The position numbers and the translations under genes were made by a program. Below the pieces are notes generated by a model. It searched no databases and was not told the origin of the DNA. It saw only the letters and a list, made by a program, of their open reading frames with translations. This document shows, piece after piece, positions 33,760-41,961 of a DNA stretch of 64,000 nucleotides. The stretch spans positions 434,001 to 498,000 of the forward strand of contig NZ_JAGPXT010000002.1 in the NCBI RefSeq assembly GCF_018070465.1. Reading direction: 5' to 3'. The stretch comes from Micromonospora sp. C95. GTDB taxonomy: Bacteria > Actinomycetota > Actinomycetes > Mycobacteriales > Micromonosporaceae. Position 1 is the stretch's first letter; every line of letters begins with the position of its first letter.

Positions 33760-33964
33760 CCCTGTAGGCTGCCAATTTCCTCCCAGGACTCTCCATGGCT
33801 CCGTCCGACCGCTTCGAACGGGCGGGACTTCGAGCTGCACTGCCCGAGACACTTTCAACGCACTCGTCGACATCGCTCGACAGCTACAGAGCGCCTGGCC
33901 GGGCCGGCGCCGACCCTGAGGCCCGGGGCGGCCTAGCGACCGCATGATGAGGGCTAACCGTCTG

Positions 33965-33992
33965 CCGTAGGTGCAGTTCACCGCACCCACGG
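33965..33992 (-). terminator. Hairpin downstream of the NB-ARC/TPR gene
   Basis: CCGTAGGTGC (33965-33974) and GCACCCACGG (33983-33992) form 10-bp arms with one mismatch and an 8-nt loop, 4 nt past the stop of the STAND gene. A similar hairpin follows metH at 37122. Confidence 0.5.
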
Positions 33993-33995
33993 CCG

Positions 33996-36233
33996 TCACT
34001 CTGCATCATTCGAATCAGTCCGTTTACGCTCGATTTCTGCCTTGATCTCCGACGCCCGCCGTTGCAACGGCAGGGCCTCCTCCGCCCGCCTCAGGGCTGT
34101 CAGCGTGGCCGCCAGGTTGTTCAACCGGAGCGCGATAGTGGGGTGTCCTGCCGGCAACGCCGCCTCGCTGATCTCCAACGCCCGCCGCTGCAACGGCAGC
34201 GCCTCCTCCGCCTGCCCCAGCGCCCTCAGCGTGCCCGCCAGATTGTTCAACCGGGTGGCTATGTCGGGGTGTCCTGCCGGCAACGCCGCCTCACTGATCT
34301 CCAACGCCCGCCGTCGCAACGGCAGCGCCTCCTCCGCCTGCCCCAGGGCTTTCAGCGTGCCCGCCAGGTTGTCCAACCGGGTCGCGATAGTGGGGTGTCC
34401 TGCCGGCAACGCCGCCTCACTGATCTCCAACGCCCGCCGCTGCAACGGCAACGCCTCCGCCGGCCGCCCCAGATCGCTCAGAGTGCCCGCCAGGTTATTC
34501 AACTGGATCGCGATGTCGGGGTGTTCTGCCGGCAACGCCGCCTCACTGATCTCCAACGCCCGCCGCTGCAACGGCAACGCCTCCGCCGGCCGCCCCAGAC
34601 CCGCCAGCGTGTATGCCAGGTTATCCAACCGGGTCGCGATAGTGGGGTGTCCTGCCGGCAACGCCGCCTCACTGATCTCCAACGCCCGCCGCTGCAACGG
34701 CAACGCCTCCGCCGGCCGCCCCAGATCGCTCAGAGTGCCCGCCAAGTTGTCCAACCGCAGCGCGATGGTGGGATGTCCTGCCGGCAACGCCGCCTCACTG
34801 ATCTCCAACGCCCGCTTCTCAGCTTGTAGAGCCTGGTTGTACCTTGCCTGCGTGTAGTAGTAGAACCCCAGTTGGCCCAGCAGGTACGCGAAGGTCAGAT
34901 CTACGGTGTCCTCGGGAATGTGGTGTGCGATCGCTTCGACATGTGGGGCTAACACCCTCCACTGCGGCCAGGCATCGACATTATCTGATGGATTGCCCGG
35001 CGGGCGGGCTTGGTCGAGCAGGGCCAACGCATTATTAATCGCCTTTTGCCACAACGACTCGGGCAGGTCGCTGCCCTCGTCGTGGTAGTCAGCCTCGGCC
35101 TGCGTCTGCGCTTGGCTGCGGACCACCGTCTGGAGAAGCCGGTGAGTGCTCACTGTCGTCTGCGTGAGCGTAACCAGGTTGTACGACGCCAACGCTGATA
35201 GCGCCTGGTCAACAGCACCGTGCTGTTCGGAATATCCGGCCAAGATTGAGCGCGGCACCTCGTCGGCCGCGTAGCACGACAAGATTCGCAGCAGGTCGAT
35301 CGCTGCGGGCCGGATGTCGCGCAGCCGGTCGAGGGTAAGTAGCCAAACCTGGGCCACCGCCCGTTCCGCCTGGTCCCCCTCCGCGATCGTGTTCAACACC
35401 TCGGCAGGCTGGGCACGCAGCCGATCCAGATAGACCGACACTGGCGAACGGGTCTGCCTTAGATAACCGGCCGCCTGCTGCAACGCCAACGGCAGATACC
35501 CCAACTCGTCGGCCAACACCGCCGCCGCCAACAGATCCTGCTGTTGCCCAGGCTCCAGCAACAGCCGCACTGCGGATTCACGATCCAGCATGTCCAGATG
35601 CAGACACCCGTCGACCAGTGTCTCCCAGTTCACGTCACGCCGCGTCGTGATCAAGAGGTGCCCGGTGTCCAACTGGGCTACCAGCGGCTCGACATCCGAG
35701 CGCTGCTCCACATTGTCCAGCACTAGCAACCAACCCGACTGGTTCTGCAACCAGCCGATGGCCCAGCCCGCAGCCTCCGCTGCCGTCACCGTCAGCACCA
35801 ACTCCGGGTTCAACCGGGCCGTCAACGCCGCCAAACCGCTCTCGATCGCCGCCGGGCTGTCAGCAGTCACCCACCACCGCACCAGATACCGGTTTCGCCA
35901 CCGGTGGGCGTACTGCAACGCCAACTCGGTCTTACCCACCCCACCGAGACCATGCACCGCCTGACAAATCACCCCGCTGCCGGCCGACATCACCTCCTCC
36001 AACTTGGCGAACTCGTCCTCACGGCCCACAAACAACCGTGTCGCCGGCTTGGGCAGGTTATGCAACCGCTCCCCCACCTCGGGTGCCGTCGATGCCCGAT
36101 GCACCTCGATCCTCCGCGCATCGACCTTCGCACCGTCGCCCGTGATAGCAAGCCCGCTGATCTCACCTGCCGCGATCGACCGGCCGCCCTCAGCGCTCAC
36201 CCCACCAGGGTCGGCAGCATCCTCATCGGTCAT
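33996..36233 (-). CDS. NB-ARC/STAND ATPase with tandem TPR (kinesin light chain type) repeats
   Basis: A 745-aa protein. Residues 1-55 carry a short Gly-rich motif (RSIAAGEISGLAITGDGAKV). The NB-ARC domain follows from about residue 65: FVGREDEFAKLEEV, Walker [15 protein letters not shown], Walker B GWLLVLDNVE, sensor HLLITTRRD, GxP motif GYLPLALQQAAGYL, then a winged helix. From about residue 460 come six full 42-residue TPRs, each close to ALEISEAALPAGHPTIA.RL, plus one partial repeat. The repeats are nearly identical. ATG 36233 overlaps the upstream small gene (ATGA). Known role of the class: ligand-induced oligomerising switches in bacterial conflict or signalling. No effector domain is seen, so the effector is probably the neighbour. 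Base composition is visibly less GC-rich than the core. Confidence 0.88.
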   Translation of the reverse strand: MTDEDAADPGGVSAEGGRSIAAGEISGLAITGDGAKVDARRIEVHRASTAPEVGERLHNLPKPATRLFVGREDEFAKLEEVMSAGSGVICQAVHGLGGVGKTELALQYAHRWRNRYLVRWWVTADSPAAIESGLAALTARLNPELVLTVTAAEAAGWAIGWLQNQSGWLLVLDNVEQRSDVEPLVAQLDTGHLLITTRRDVNWETLVDGCLHLDMLDRESAVRLLLEPGQQQDLLAAAVLADELGYLPLALQQAAGYLRQTRSPVSVYLDRLRAQPAEVLNTIAEGDQAERAVAQVWLLTLDRLRDIRPAAIDLLRILSCYAADEVPRSILAGYSEQHGAVDQALSALASYNLVTLTQTTVSTHRLLQTVVRSQAQTQAEADYHDEGSDLPESLWQKAINNALALLDQARPPGNPSDNVDAWPQWRVLAPHVEAIAHHIPEDTVDLTFAYLLGQLGFYYYTQARYNQALQAEKRALEISEAALPAGHPTIALRLDNLAGTLSDLGRPAEALPLQRRALEISEAALPAGHPTIATRLDNLAYTLAGLGRPAEALPLQRRALEISEAALPAEHPDIAIQLNNLAGTLSDLGRPAEALPLQRRALEISEAALPAGHPTIATRLDNLAGTLKALGQAEEALPLRRRALEISEAALPAGHPDIATRLNNLAGTLRALGQAEEALPLQRRALEISEAALPAGHPTIALRLNNLAATLTALRRAEEALPLQRRASEIKAEIERKRTDSNDAE
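34043..34829 (-). repeat. Six 126-bp tandem coding repeats (TPR units)
   Basis: The 42-codon TPR unit recurs at exact 126-bp intervals, six full copies and one partial, with long identical stretches such as CGGCAACGCCGCCTC. Identity at DNA level, including silent sites, points to recent duplication or gene conversion. Confidence 0.9.
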
Positions 36234-36640
36234 CGCGTCACCTGGCCGCCATCCCCGGTGATCACCACCCCGCTGACCGTCTGGCCGGCGACAGAACGCT
36301 CACCCAATGCCGTGATCGTCACCCCCGCTGACGCCAGCATCTGCGACAACTCAGTAGCCAACCGAGCGTCGGCAGCCACCGCCTTGCGGATCTGCAACCG
36401 CAACGCCGCCAACCGATCCTGATCAGCCGGATCCTCGGCTACATCCATCACCGCCGCTTCCACCAACGGCGCTGACTCCTTTCGTCCCAGCAACCGGCGC
36501 AACAACCGACCACCTAGGCCGACCGTCGCATCCGCCGCCACCTCCTGCACCCTCGCCACCACACCCGCCCCGTACGCTCCGGCAGCCGCCGCCACGTACG
36601 GCACCACCGCACCAGCCAACGCAGTCACATCCGGATCCAT
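36230..36640 (-). CDS. Small membrane-associated partner of the NB-ARC/TPR protein
   Basis: A 136-aa protein. An N-terminal Ala/Gly-rich hydrophobic helix (VTALAGAVVPYVAAAAGAYG) is followed by a basic helical part (GGRLLRRLLGRKESAPLV), an acidic coiled segment (MDVAEDPADQDRLAALRLQI), and a C-terminal motif (RSVAGQTVSGVVITGDGGQV) that closely mirrors residues 18-38 of the STAND protein encoded just downstream. ATG 36640 (MDPDVTALAG) was chosen because upstream sequence is Arg-rich and unlike coding sequence. Stop and next start overlap (ATGA). Inference: the membrane-inserting effector or adaptor of the STAND switch, interacting through the shared motif. Confidence 0.65.
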   Translation of the reverse strand: MDPDVTALAGAVVPYVAAAAGAYGAGVVARVQEVAADATVGLGGRLLRRLLGRKESAPLVEAAVMDVAEDPADQDRLAALRLQIRKAVAADARLATELSQMLASAGVTITALGERSVAGQTVSGVVITGDGGQVTR

Positions 36641-36861
36641 GAAGCCCCACCACTCTCCGAGCCAGCTACCAGCGACCTCGATCAGTACCACACCAGGGCA
36701 CGCAGTGTCACGGTGCAACCACAACCGCCGCCATCCCGTCCGCCCGTCAACCCGACCTCCTGGGGATCGGGCCGCCGCCCGGTCCGTCATCTCAAGACAG
36801 CCTTGACGCTCGTACGGACGCGGGCGCGTCGGGCGGTGGTCTGCCCGGCTCGCCCGGGTCA

Positions 36862-37104
36862 ACGGCGGGCGGAGTGCATGTCCTGCGGCACACCTACACC
36901 TTGGTCCTGCTGGATGCCGGGGAGAGCGTCAAGGCCCTGTCGACGTACCTGGGCCACGCCGACCCCGGATTCACCCTGCGGACCTACACCCACCTGCTGC
37001 CGACCAGCGAGGACCGCACCCGCCGGGCCATCGACAAGGCGTTCGGTGACGACCAGGCCGACGATGACGAACCAGAAGCCCGTGCGTGCCTGGAAACGGC
37101 ATGA
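36862..37104 (+). pseudogene. C-terminal remnant of a tyrosine recombinase/integrase
   Basis: About 76 codons keep the catalytic end of a phage-type integrase: HVLRHTYTLVLLDAGESVKA (Arg of box II and its His), YLGHADPGFTLRTYTHLLP (second His and the nucleophile Tyr). The N-terminal DNA-binding and core domains are missing; 36641-36860 upstream has no matching frame. It marks a past integration next to the STAND operon. No attachment site or tRNA was found nearby. Confidence 0.8.
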
Positions 37105-37121
37105 TCATGGTCCAATGCCCA

Positions 37122-37158
37122 CCGCAGGTGCCTGACGTACAGGTCACGGCACCTGCGG
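37122..37158 (-). terminator. Hairpin terminator of metH
   Basis: Perfect 11-bp arms CCGCAGGTGCC (37122-37132) and GGCACCTGCGG (37148-37158), loop 15 nt, ending 4 nt from the metH stop. No U-tract. Confidence 0.6.
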
Positions 37159-37161
37159 GCG

Positions 37162-40100
37162 TCACTTGGCGTTGAAGTAGCTGGCCTCGGGGTGGTGGAC
37201 GACGATGGCGTCGGTGGCCTGCTCCGGCATCAGCTGGAACTCCTCGGACAGTTGCACCCCGATCCGCTCGGCGCCGAGCAGGTCCACGATCTTCGCCCGG
37301 TCCTCCAGGTCGGGGCAGGCCGGGTAGCCAAACGCGTACCGGCAGCCCCGGTAGTCGGTGCGCAGCAGGCCGGCCAGGTCGGCCGGGTCGTCGTCGGCGA
37401 CGGTACGACCGTCGGGCAGCCGCAGCTCGGCCCGGACCCGCTTGTGCCAGTACTCGGCGAGGGCCTCGGTGAGCTGCACCGACAGGCCGTGCACCTCCAG
37501 GTAGTCGCGGTACTCGTTGCGGGCGAACAGCTTGGCCGCGTACTCGCTGACCGGCTGGCCGACGGTGACCAGCTGCAACGCGACCACGTCAGGGTCGTCG
37601 CCGCGTGGGCGGAAGAAGTCGGCCAGGCACAGCCGCCGCTCCTGCCGCTGCCGGGGGAAGGTGAACCGGGCCCGCTCGGCGTGCCCGTTCTCGTCCAGGA
37701 CGACCAGGTCGTTGCCCTCCGAGTACGCCGGGAAGTAGCCGTACACCACGGCCGCCTCCAACACCTGGTCGGCGATCAGCCGGTCCAGCCAGTAGCGCAG
37801 CCTCGGCCGGCCCTCGGTCTCCACCAGATCCTCGTACGACGGGCCCTTGCCGCCGCGCGCACCGCGCAGCCCCCACTGGCCCATGAAGGTGGCCCGCTCG
37901 TCCAGCAGCGCCGCGTAGTCGGCAAGCGGCACCCCCTTGATCACCCGGGTGCCGTGGAACGGTGCGACCGGCACCGGCACGTCGACCGCGACGTCGGAGC
38001 GTACCGAGGTGTCGTGCAGTTCCGGCAGCGACTCGGCGACCACCGCGCGCTGCCGTTCGCGGCGGGCCCGCCGGGCCGCCAGGGCCGCCTCCCGCTCGGC
38101 GTCCACCACGGGGGCGCCGCCGCGCTTGGCGGCCATCACCCGGTCCATCAGGGACAGCCCCTCGAAGGCGTCGCGGGCGTAGTGCACCTGGCCGGGGAAC
38201 ATCGACCGCAGGTCGTCCTCGACGTACGCCCGGGTCAGCGCCGCGCCGCCGAGCAGGACCGGCCAGCGCTCCGCGACCCCGCGCGACGCCATCTCGACCA
38301 GGTTCTCCTTCATGATGACGGTGCTCTTGACCAGCAGACCCGACATGCCGATGGCGTCGGCGCGGTGCTGGTCGGCGGCGTCGAGGATGGCGGAGATCGG
38401 CTGCTTGATGCCGATGTTCACCACCTCGTAGCCGTTGTTGGACAGGATGATGTCGACCAGGTTCTTGCCGATGTCGTGCACGTCGCCCTTGACCGTGGCG
38501 AGCACGATGCGGCCCTTGCCGCCGTCGTCGGCCTTCTCCATGTGCGGTTCGAGGTACGCCACCGCGGTCTTCATCACCTCGGCCGACTGCAACACGAACG
38601 GCAGCTGCATCTGACCGGAGCCGAACAGCTCACCGACGACCTTCATGCCGTCCAGCAGGATGTCGTTGATGATGAGCAGCGGGGCGGTGCCGGCCGCCAT
38701 CGCGGCGTCGAGATCGGCCTCCAGGCCGTTGCGCTCGCCGTCGATGATCCGCCGCTTGAGCCGCTCGTTGAGCGGCAGGGCCGCCAACTCCTCGGCCCGG
38801 GTGGCGCGCGCCGAGGCGGCGTCGACGCCCTCGAAGACCTCGATGAACCGCTGCACCGGGTCATAACCCTCGCGACGCCGGTCGTAGACCAGGTCGAGGG
38901 CGATCTCGCGCTGCTCGTCGGGGATCTTCGACATCGGCAGGATCTTGCTGGCGTGCACGATCGCCGAGGTGAGCCCGGCCTGCACGCACTCGTGCAGGAA
39001 GACCGAGTTGAGCACCTGCCGGGCCGCCGGGTTCAGTCCGAACGAGACGTTCGAGACGCCCAGCGTGAAGTTCACCCCGGGCCAGCGGCGGGCGATCTCC
39101 CGGATCGCCTCGATGGTCTCGATGCCGTCGCGGCGGGTCTCCTCCTGACCCGTGGCGATCGGGAAGGTAAGCGCGTCGATCAGGATGTCCGAGCGGTGCA
39201 TCCCCCACCGACCGGTGAGATCCTCGATCAGCCGCTCGGCCACCCGTACCTTCCACTCCGCCGTGCGGGCCTGGCCCTCCTCGTCGATGAGCAGCGCGAC
39301 CACGGCGGCGCCGTGCTCGGCGACCACCGGCATCACCCGCGCGTAGCGGGACTCCGGGCCGTCACCGTCCTCGAAGTTCACCGAGTTGACCACGCACCGG
39401 CCGCCGAGCATCTCCAGGCCGGCCTCGATCACCGCCGGCTCCGTCGAGTCCAGCATGATCGGCAGCGTGGAGGCGGTGGCGAACCGGCCGGCCAGCTCAC
39501 GCATGTCGGTGGTGCCGTCCCGGCCGACGTAGTCGACGCAGAGGTCCAGCAGGTGCGAGCCGTCGCGGGCCTGGCTCCGGGCGATCTCCACGCACGCCTG
39601 CCAGTCGGCGGCGAGCATCGCCTCCCGGAACGCCTTGGAGCCGTTGGCGTTTGTCCGCTCCCCCACCATCAGCACGCTGGCGTCCTGCGCGAACGGCACA
39701 TGGTGGTAGATCGAGGAGACACCCGGATCGGTACGCGGCTCACGGGCCACCGGCCGGGTCCCGCCCAGCCGTTCGGCGAGCAGCCTGATGTGCTCCGGTG
39801 TCGTGCCGCAACAGCCGCCGACCAGGGACACGCCGTATTCGGTGACGAAACGTTCCATGGCGTCGGCCAGTTCCACCGGGGTCAGCGGGTAGGCCGCGCC
39901 GTCGGCGGTGAGCTGCGGCAGGCCCGCGTTCGGCATCACCGACAGCGGGACGGTGGCGTGTTGGGAGAGGTAGCGCAGGTGCTCGCTCATCTCCGCCGGA
40001 CCGGTGGCGCAGTTGAGCCCGATGAGATCGACGCCGAGCGGCTCGATCGCGGTCAGCGCGGCACCGATCTCGCTGCCCAGCAGCATCGTGCCGGTGGTCT

Positions 40101-40680
40101 CCACGGTGACGTGACAGATCAGCGGGACCTTGCGGCCCAGCTCCGCCATCGCCCGGTGCGAGCCGACCACGGCGGCCTTGACCTGAAGCAGGTCCTGGCA
40201 GGTCTCGATGATCAGCGCATCCGCGCCACCCTCGATCAAGCCGGCGGCGTTCTCCTGGTACGCGTCGCGCAGCGTGGCGTAGGCGGCGTGGCCGAGGGTG
40301 GGCAACTTGGTGCCCGGGCCGATCGAGCCGAGGACGAACCGGGGCCGCTCGGACGAGGTGTAGGCGTCGGCTGCCTCGCGGGCGATCCGCGCACCGGCCT
40401 CGGACAGCTCCCGGATCCGGTGCTGGATGTCGTACTCGCCGAGGTTGGCCAGGTTCGCGCCGAAGGTGTTCGTCTCCACACAGTCCGCGCCCGCCGCCAG
40501 GTACGCCTCGTGCACGCCACGGACGACGTCCGGCCGGGTGACGTTGAGGATCTCGTTGCACCCCTCCAGACCGTCGAAGTCGTCCAGGGTCAGGTCCGCA
40601 GCCTGCAGCATCGTGCCCATCGCCCCGTCGGTGACGAGGATCCGGTCGGTCAACGCGTCGAGCAACGAAGTACGCACCAA
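37162..40680 (-). CDS. metH: Cobalamin-dependent methionine synthase
   Basis: An approximately 1172-aa four-module enzyme that moves a methyl group from methyltetrahydrofolate to homocysteine through B12. Residues 1 to about 310: homocysteine barrel with zinc ligands C224 (GLNCATG) and C290-C291 (GGCCGTT). About 335-610: pterin barrel (LLDLCVDYVGRDG, MLDSTEPAVIEAGL). About 650-880: cap and B12 domain with the ligand motif DVHDIGKN. The last 270 residues: SAM-dependent reactivation domain (YRGCRYAFGYPACPDLEDR). The frame begins TTG at 40680 with GTG at 40677; neither has a strong ribosome site. Expression may respond to B12, but no riboswitch is seen in the 5' region. Neighbour order metH-PAC2-mshC resembles Mycobacterium tuberculosis. 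Confidence 0.95.
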   Translation of the reverse strand: MVRTSLLDALTDRILVTDGAMGTMLQAADLTLDDFDGLEGCNEILNVTRPDVVRGVHEAYLAAGADCVETNTFGANLANLGEYDIQHRIRELSEAGARIAREAADAYTSSERPRFVLGSIGPGTKLPTLGHAAYATLRDAYQENAAGLIEGGADALIIETCQDLLQVKAAVVGSHRAMAELGRKVPLICHVTVETTGTMLLGSEIGAALTAIEPLGVDLIGLNCATGPAEMSEHLRYLSQHATVPLSVMPNAGLPQLTADGAAYPLTPVELADAMERFVTEYGVSLVGGCCGTTPEHIRLLAERLGGTRPVAREPRTDPGVSSIYHHVPFAQDASVLMVGERTNANGSKAFREAMLAADWQACVEIARSQARDGSHLLDLCVDYVGRDGTTDMRELAGRFATASTLPIMLDSTEPAVIEAGLEMLGGRCVVNSVNFEDGDGPESRYARVMPVVAEHGAAVVALLIDEEGQARTAEWKVRVAERLIEDLTGRWGMHRSDILIDALTFPIATGQEETRRDGIETIEAIREIARRWPGVNFTLGVSNVSFGLNPAARQVLNSVFLHECVQAGLTSAIVHASKILPMSKIPDEQREIALDLVYDRRREGYDPVQRFIEVFEGVDAASARATRAEELAALPLNERLKRRIIDGERNGLEADLDAAMAAGTAPLLIINDILLDGMKVVGELFGSGQMQLPFVLQSAEVMKTAVAYLEPHMEKADDGGKGRIVLATVKGDVHDIGKNLVDIILSNNGYEVVNIGIKQPISAILDAADQHRADAIGMSGLLVKSTVIMKENLVEMASRGVAERWPVLLGGAALTRAYVEDDLRSMFPGQVHYARDAFEGLSLMDRVMAAKRGGAPVVDAEREAALAARRARRERQRAVVAESLPELHDTSVRSDVAVDVPVPVAPFHGTRVIKGVPLADYAALLDERATFMGQWGLRGARGGKGPSYEDLVETEGRPRLRYWLDRLIADQVLEAAVVYGYFPAYSEGNDLVVLDENGHAERARFTFPRQRQERRLCLADFFRPRGDDPDVVALQLVTVGQPVSEYAAKLFARNEYRDYLEVHGLSVQLTEALAEYWHKRVRAELRLPDGRTVADDDPADLAGLLRTDYRGCRYAFGYPACPDLEDRAKIVDLLGAERIGVQLSEEFQLMPEQATDAIVVHHPEASYFNAK

Positions 40681-40879
40681 CCCAGGTTAATGCGATTGGG
40701 CGGGCCCGCACCCCTGCGTGCCGTCCGATCCCACATTGTGTCATCGGGATCACGCCGCCCGTTTTCGCCGGCAATGCCCAACACCGTGGTCTACGCGCAG
40801 TCCGACGGCGGCGCCGACGCCCGGCCCATCCGGCGCGGCCGGCGGGCCGGGTCCGGGCCCGGCACGTAGGCTGACTGAC

Positions 40880-40972
40880 GTGAAGGACTACAGCGACACC
40901 GCCACGCACCGTGGGCGGACGACCGGGACCGCGTCCCGGACCGCCGGTGACGAGCAGGAGGTGACGGCGTGA
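40880..40972 (+). CDS. Possible 30-aa leader ORF before the PAC2 gene
   Basis: GTG 40880 opens a short frame (MKDYSDTATHRGRTTG...) whose stop overlaps the PAC2 GTG by 4 nt. A TAGGCT -10-like element at 40866-40871 lies 8 nt upstream, which would make it a leaderless start. The peptide is not recognised; it may only couple translation to the PAC2 gene. Confidence 0.25.
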   Translation: MKDYSDTATHRGRTTGTASRTAGDEQEVTA

Positions 40973-41838
40973 CCGAGTTCGACGGGCTGCCGGTGCTGCG
41001 GTCCCCGGTCGCCATCTGCGCCTTCGAGGGGTGGAACGACGCGGCGGACGCGTCCACCGCGGCGGTCGAGCACCTGGAGCAGGTGTGGGAGGCCCGGCCC
41101 GTCACCGAGCTGGATCCGGAGGACTTCTACGACTTCCAGGTCAGCCGGCCCACCATCGCCATGTCCGACGGTGCCACCCGTCGGGTGGAGTGGCCCACCA
41201 CCCGGTTCACGGTCGCCAGCCCCGCCGGCACCGAGCGGGACGTGGTGCTGATCCGCGGCATCGAGCCGAGCATGCGGTGGCGGACCTTCTGCGAGCAGGT
41301 GCTGGAGATCTGCCACAGCCTGGAGGTCGAGCGGGTGGTGCTGCTCGGTGCCCTGCTGGCCGACGTGCCGTACACCCGGCCGCTGCCGATCAGCGGCAGC
41401 GCCTCCGACGCCGACGCCGCACGCCGCTACCAGCTCACCCCCACCCGGTACGACGGGCCGACCGGGATCGTCGGCGTGCTGCACGACGCCTGCACCCGGG
41501 CCGAGGTCGACGCCGTCTCGTTCTGGGTCCACGTGCCGCACTACGCCAACAACCCGCCCTGCCCGAAGGCCACCCTCGCCCTGCTGCACCGGGTCGAGGA
41601 GGTGCTCGACCTGCCGGTACCCATGGCCGACCTGGCCGAGGAGGCCGCCGAGTGGGAACAGCGGGTGCGCAGCGCGGCCGAGCAGGACGCCGAGTTGGGC
41701 GAGTACGTCCGCGAGTTGGAGGAACGCGTCGGTGACGCGGGCATCACCCCGTTGACCGGGGACGAGATCGCCCAGGAGTTCGAGAAGTACCTGCGCCGCC
41801 GGGGCGGATCCGCCGGCCCCACCGCCGGTTCCTGGTAG
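40969..41838 (+). CDS. PAC2-family protein
   Basis: A 289-aa PAC2 (proteasome assembly chaperone 2-like) protein. Typical stretches: SPVAICAFEGWNDAADAST near the start, VSRPTIAMSDGATRRVEWP, RDVVLIRGIEPSMRWRTFCE, VVLLGALLADVPYTRPLPI and VPHYANNPPCPKATLALLHR. The C-terminal 60 residues are acidic and helical. Homologues in actinobacteria (Rv2125 type) sit beside metH and mshC, as here; their exact role is unsettled. GTG 40969 has AGGAGG 7 nt upstream. It is followed by a strong hairpin terminator. Confidence 0.92.
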   Translation: MTEFDGLPVLRSPVAICAFEGWNDAADASTAAVEHLEQVWEARPVTELDPEDFYDFQVSRPTIAMSDGATRRVEWPTTRFTVASPAGTERDVVLIRGIEPSMRWRTFCEQVLEICHSLEVERVVLLGALLADVPYTRPLPISGSASDADAARRYQLTPTRYDGPTGIVGVLHDACTRAEVDAVSFWVHVPHYANNPPCPKATLALLHRVEEVLDLPVPMADLAEEAAEWEQRVRSAAEQDAELGEYVRELEERVGDAGITPLTGDEIAQEFEKYLRRRGGSAGPTAGSW

Positions 41839-41851
41839 CCCACTTCCCGTT

Positions 41852-41889
41852 CACGAAACCCCGGGCCCACGTCGGCCCGGGGTTTCGTG
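41852..41889. terminator. Strong hairpin terminator after the PAC2 gene
   Basis: Perfect 16-bp arms CACGAAACCCCGGGCC (41852-41867) and GGCCCGGGGTTTCGTG (41874-41889) with a 6-nt loop, 13 nt beyond the stop. The A-run/T-run at the stem base gives a partial U-tract in both directions. Confidence 0.85.
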
Positions 41890-41930
41890 GTCTGTGTCGG
41901 GGTGGCGGGACTCATCCCGCGTAGGGCATC

Positions 41931-41942
41931 CTAGGAACCTAG
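41931..41942 (+). promoter_or_regulatory. Dyad CTAGG-AA-CCTAG upstream of the GntR gene, candidate operator
   Basis: A perfect 12-bp palindrome, 19 nt before the GntR ATG and just upstream of its GAGGAGG ribosome site. GntR/HutC regulators bind short dyads of this kind near their own promoters, so autoregulation is likely. Confidence 0.5.
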
Positions 41943-41961
41943 CTGAAATGAGGAGGCCGGG

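Noticed and set aside
37192-40869. 1225-aa open frame on the plus strand opposite metH
   Set aside because: It is a high-GC antisense shadow: rich in His, Arg, Val and Gly with no domain, while the minus strand carries a complete methionine synthase.
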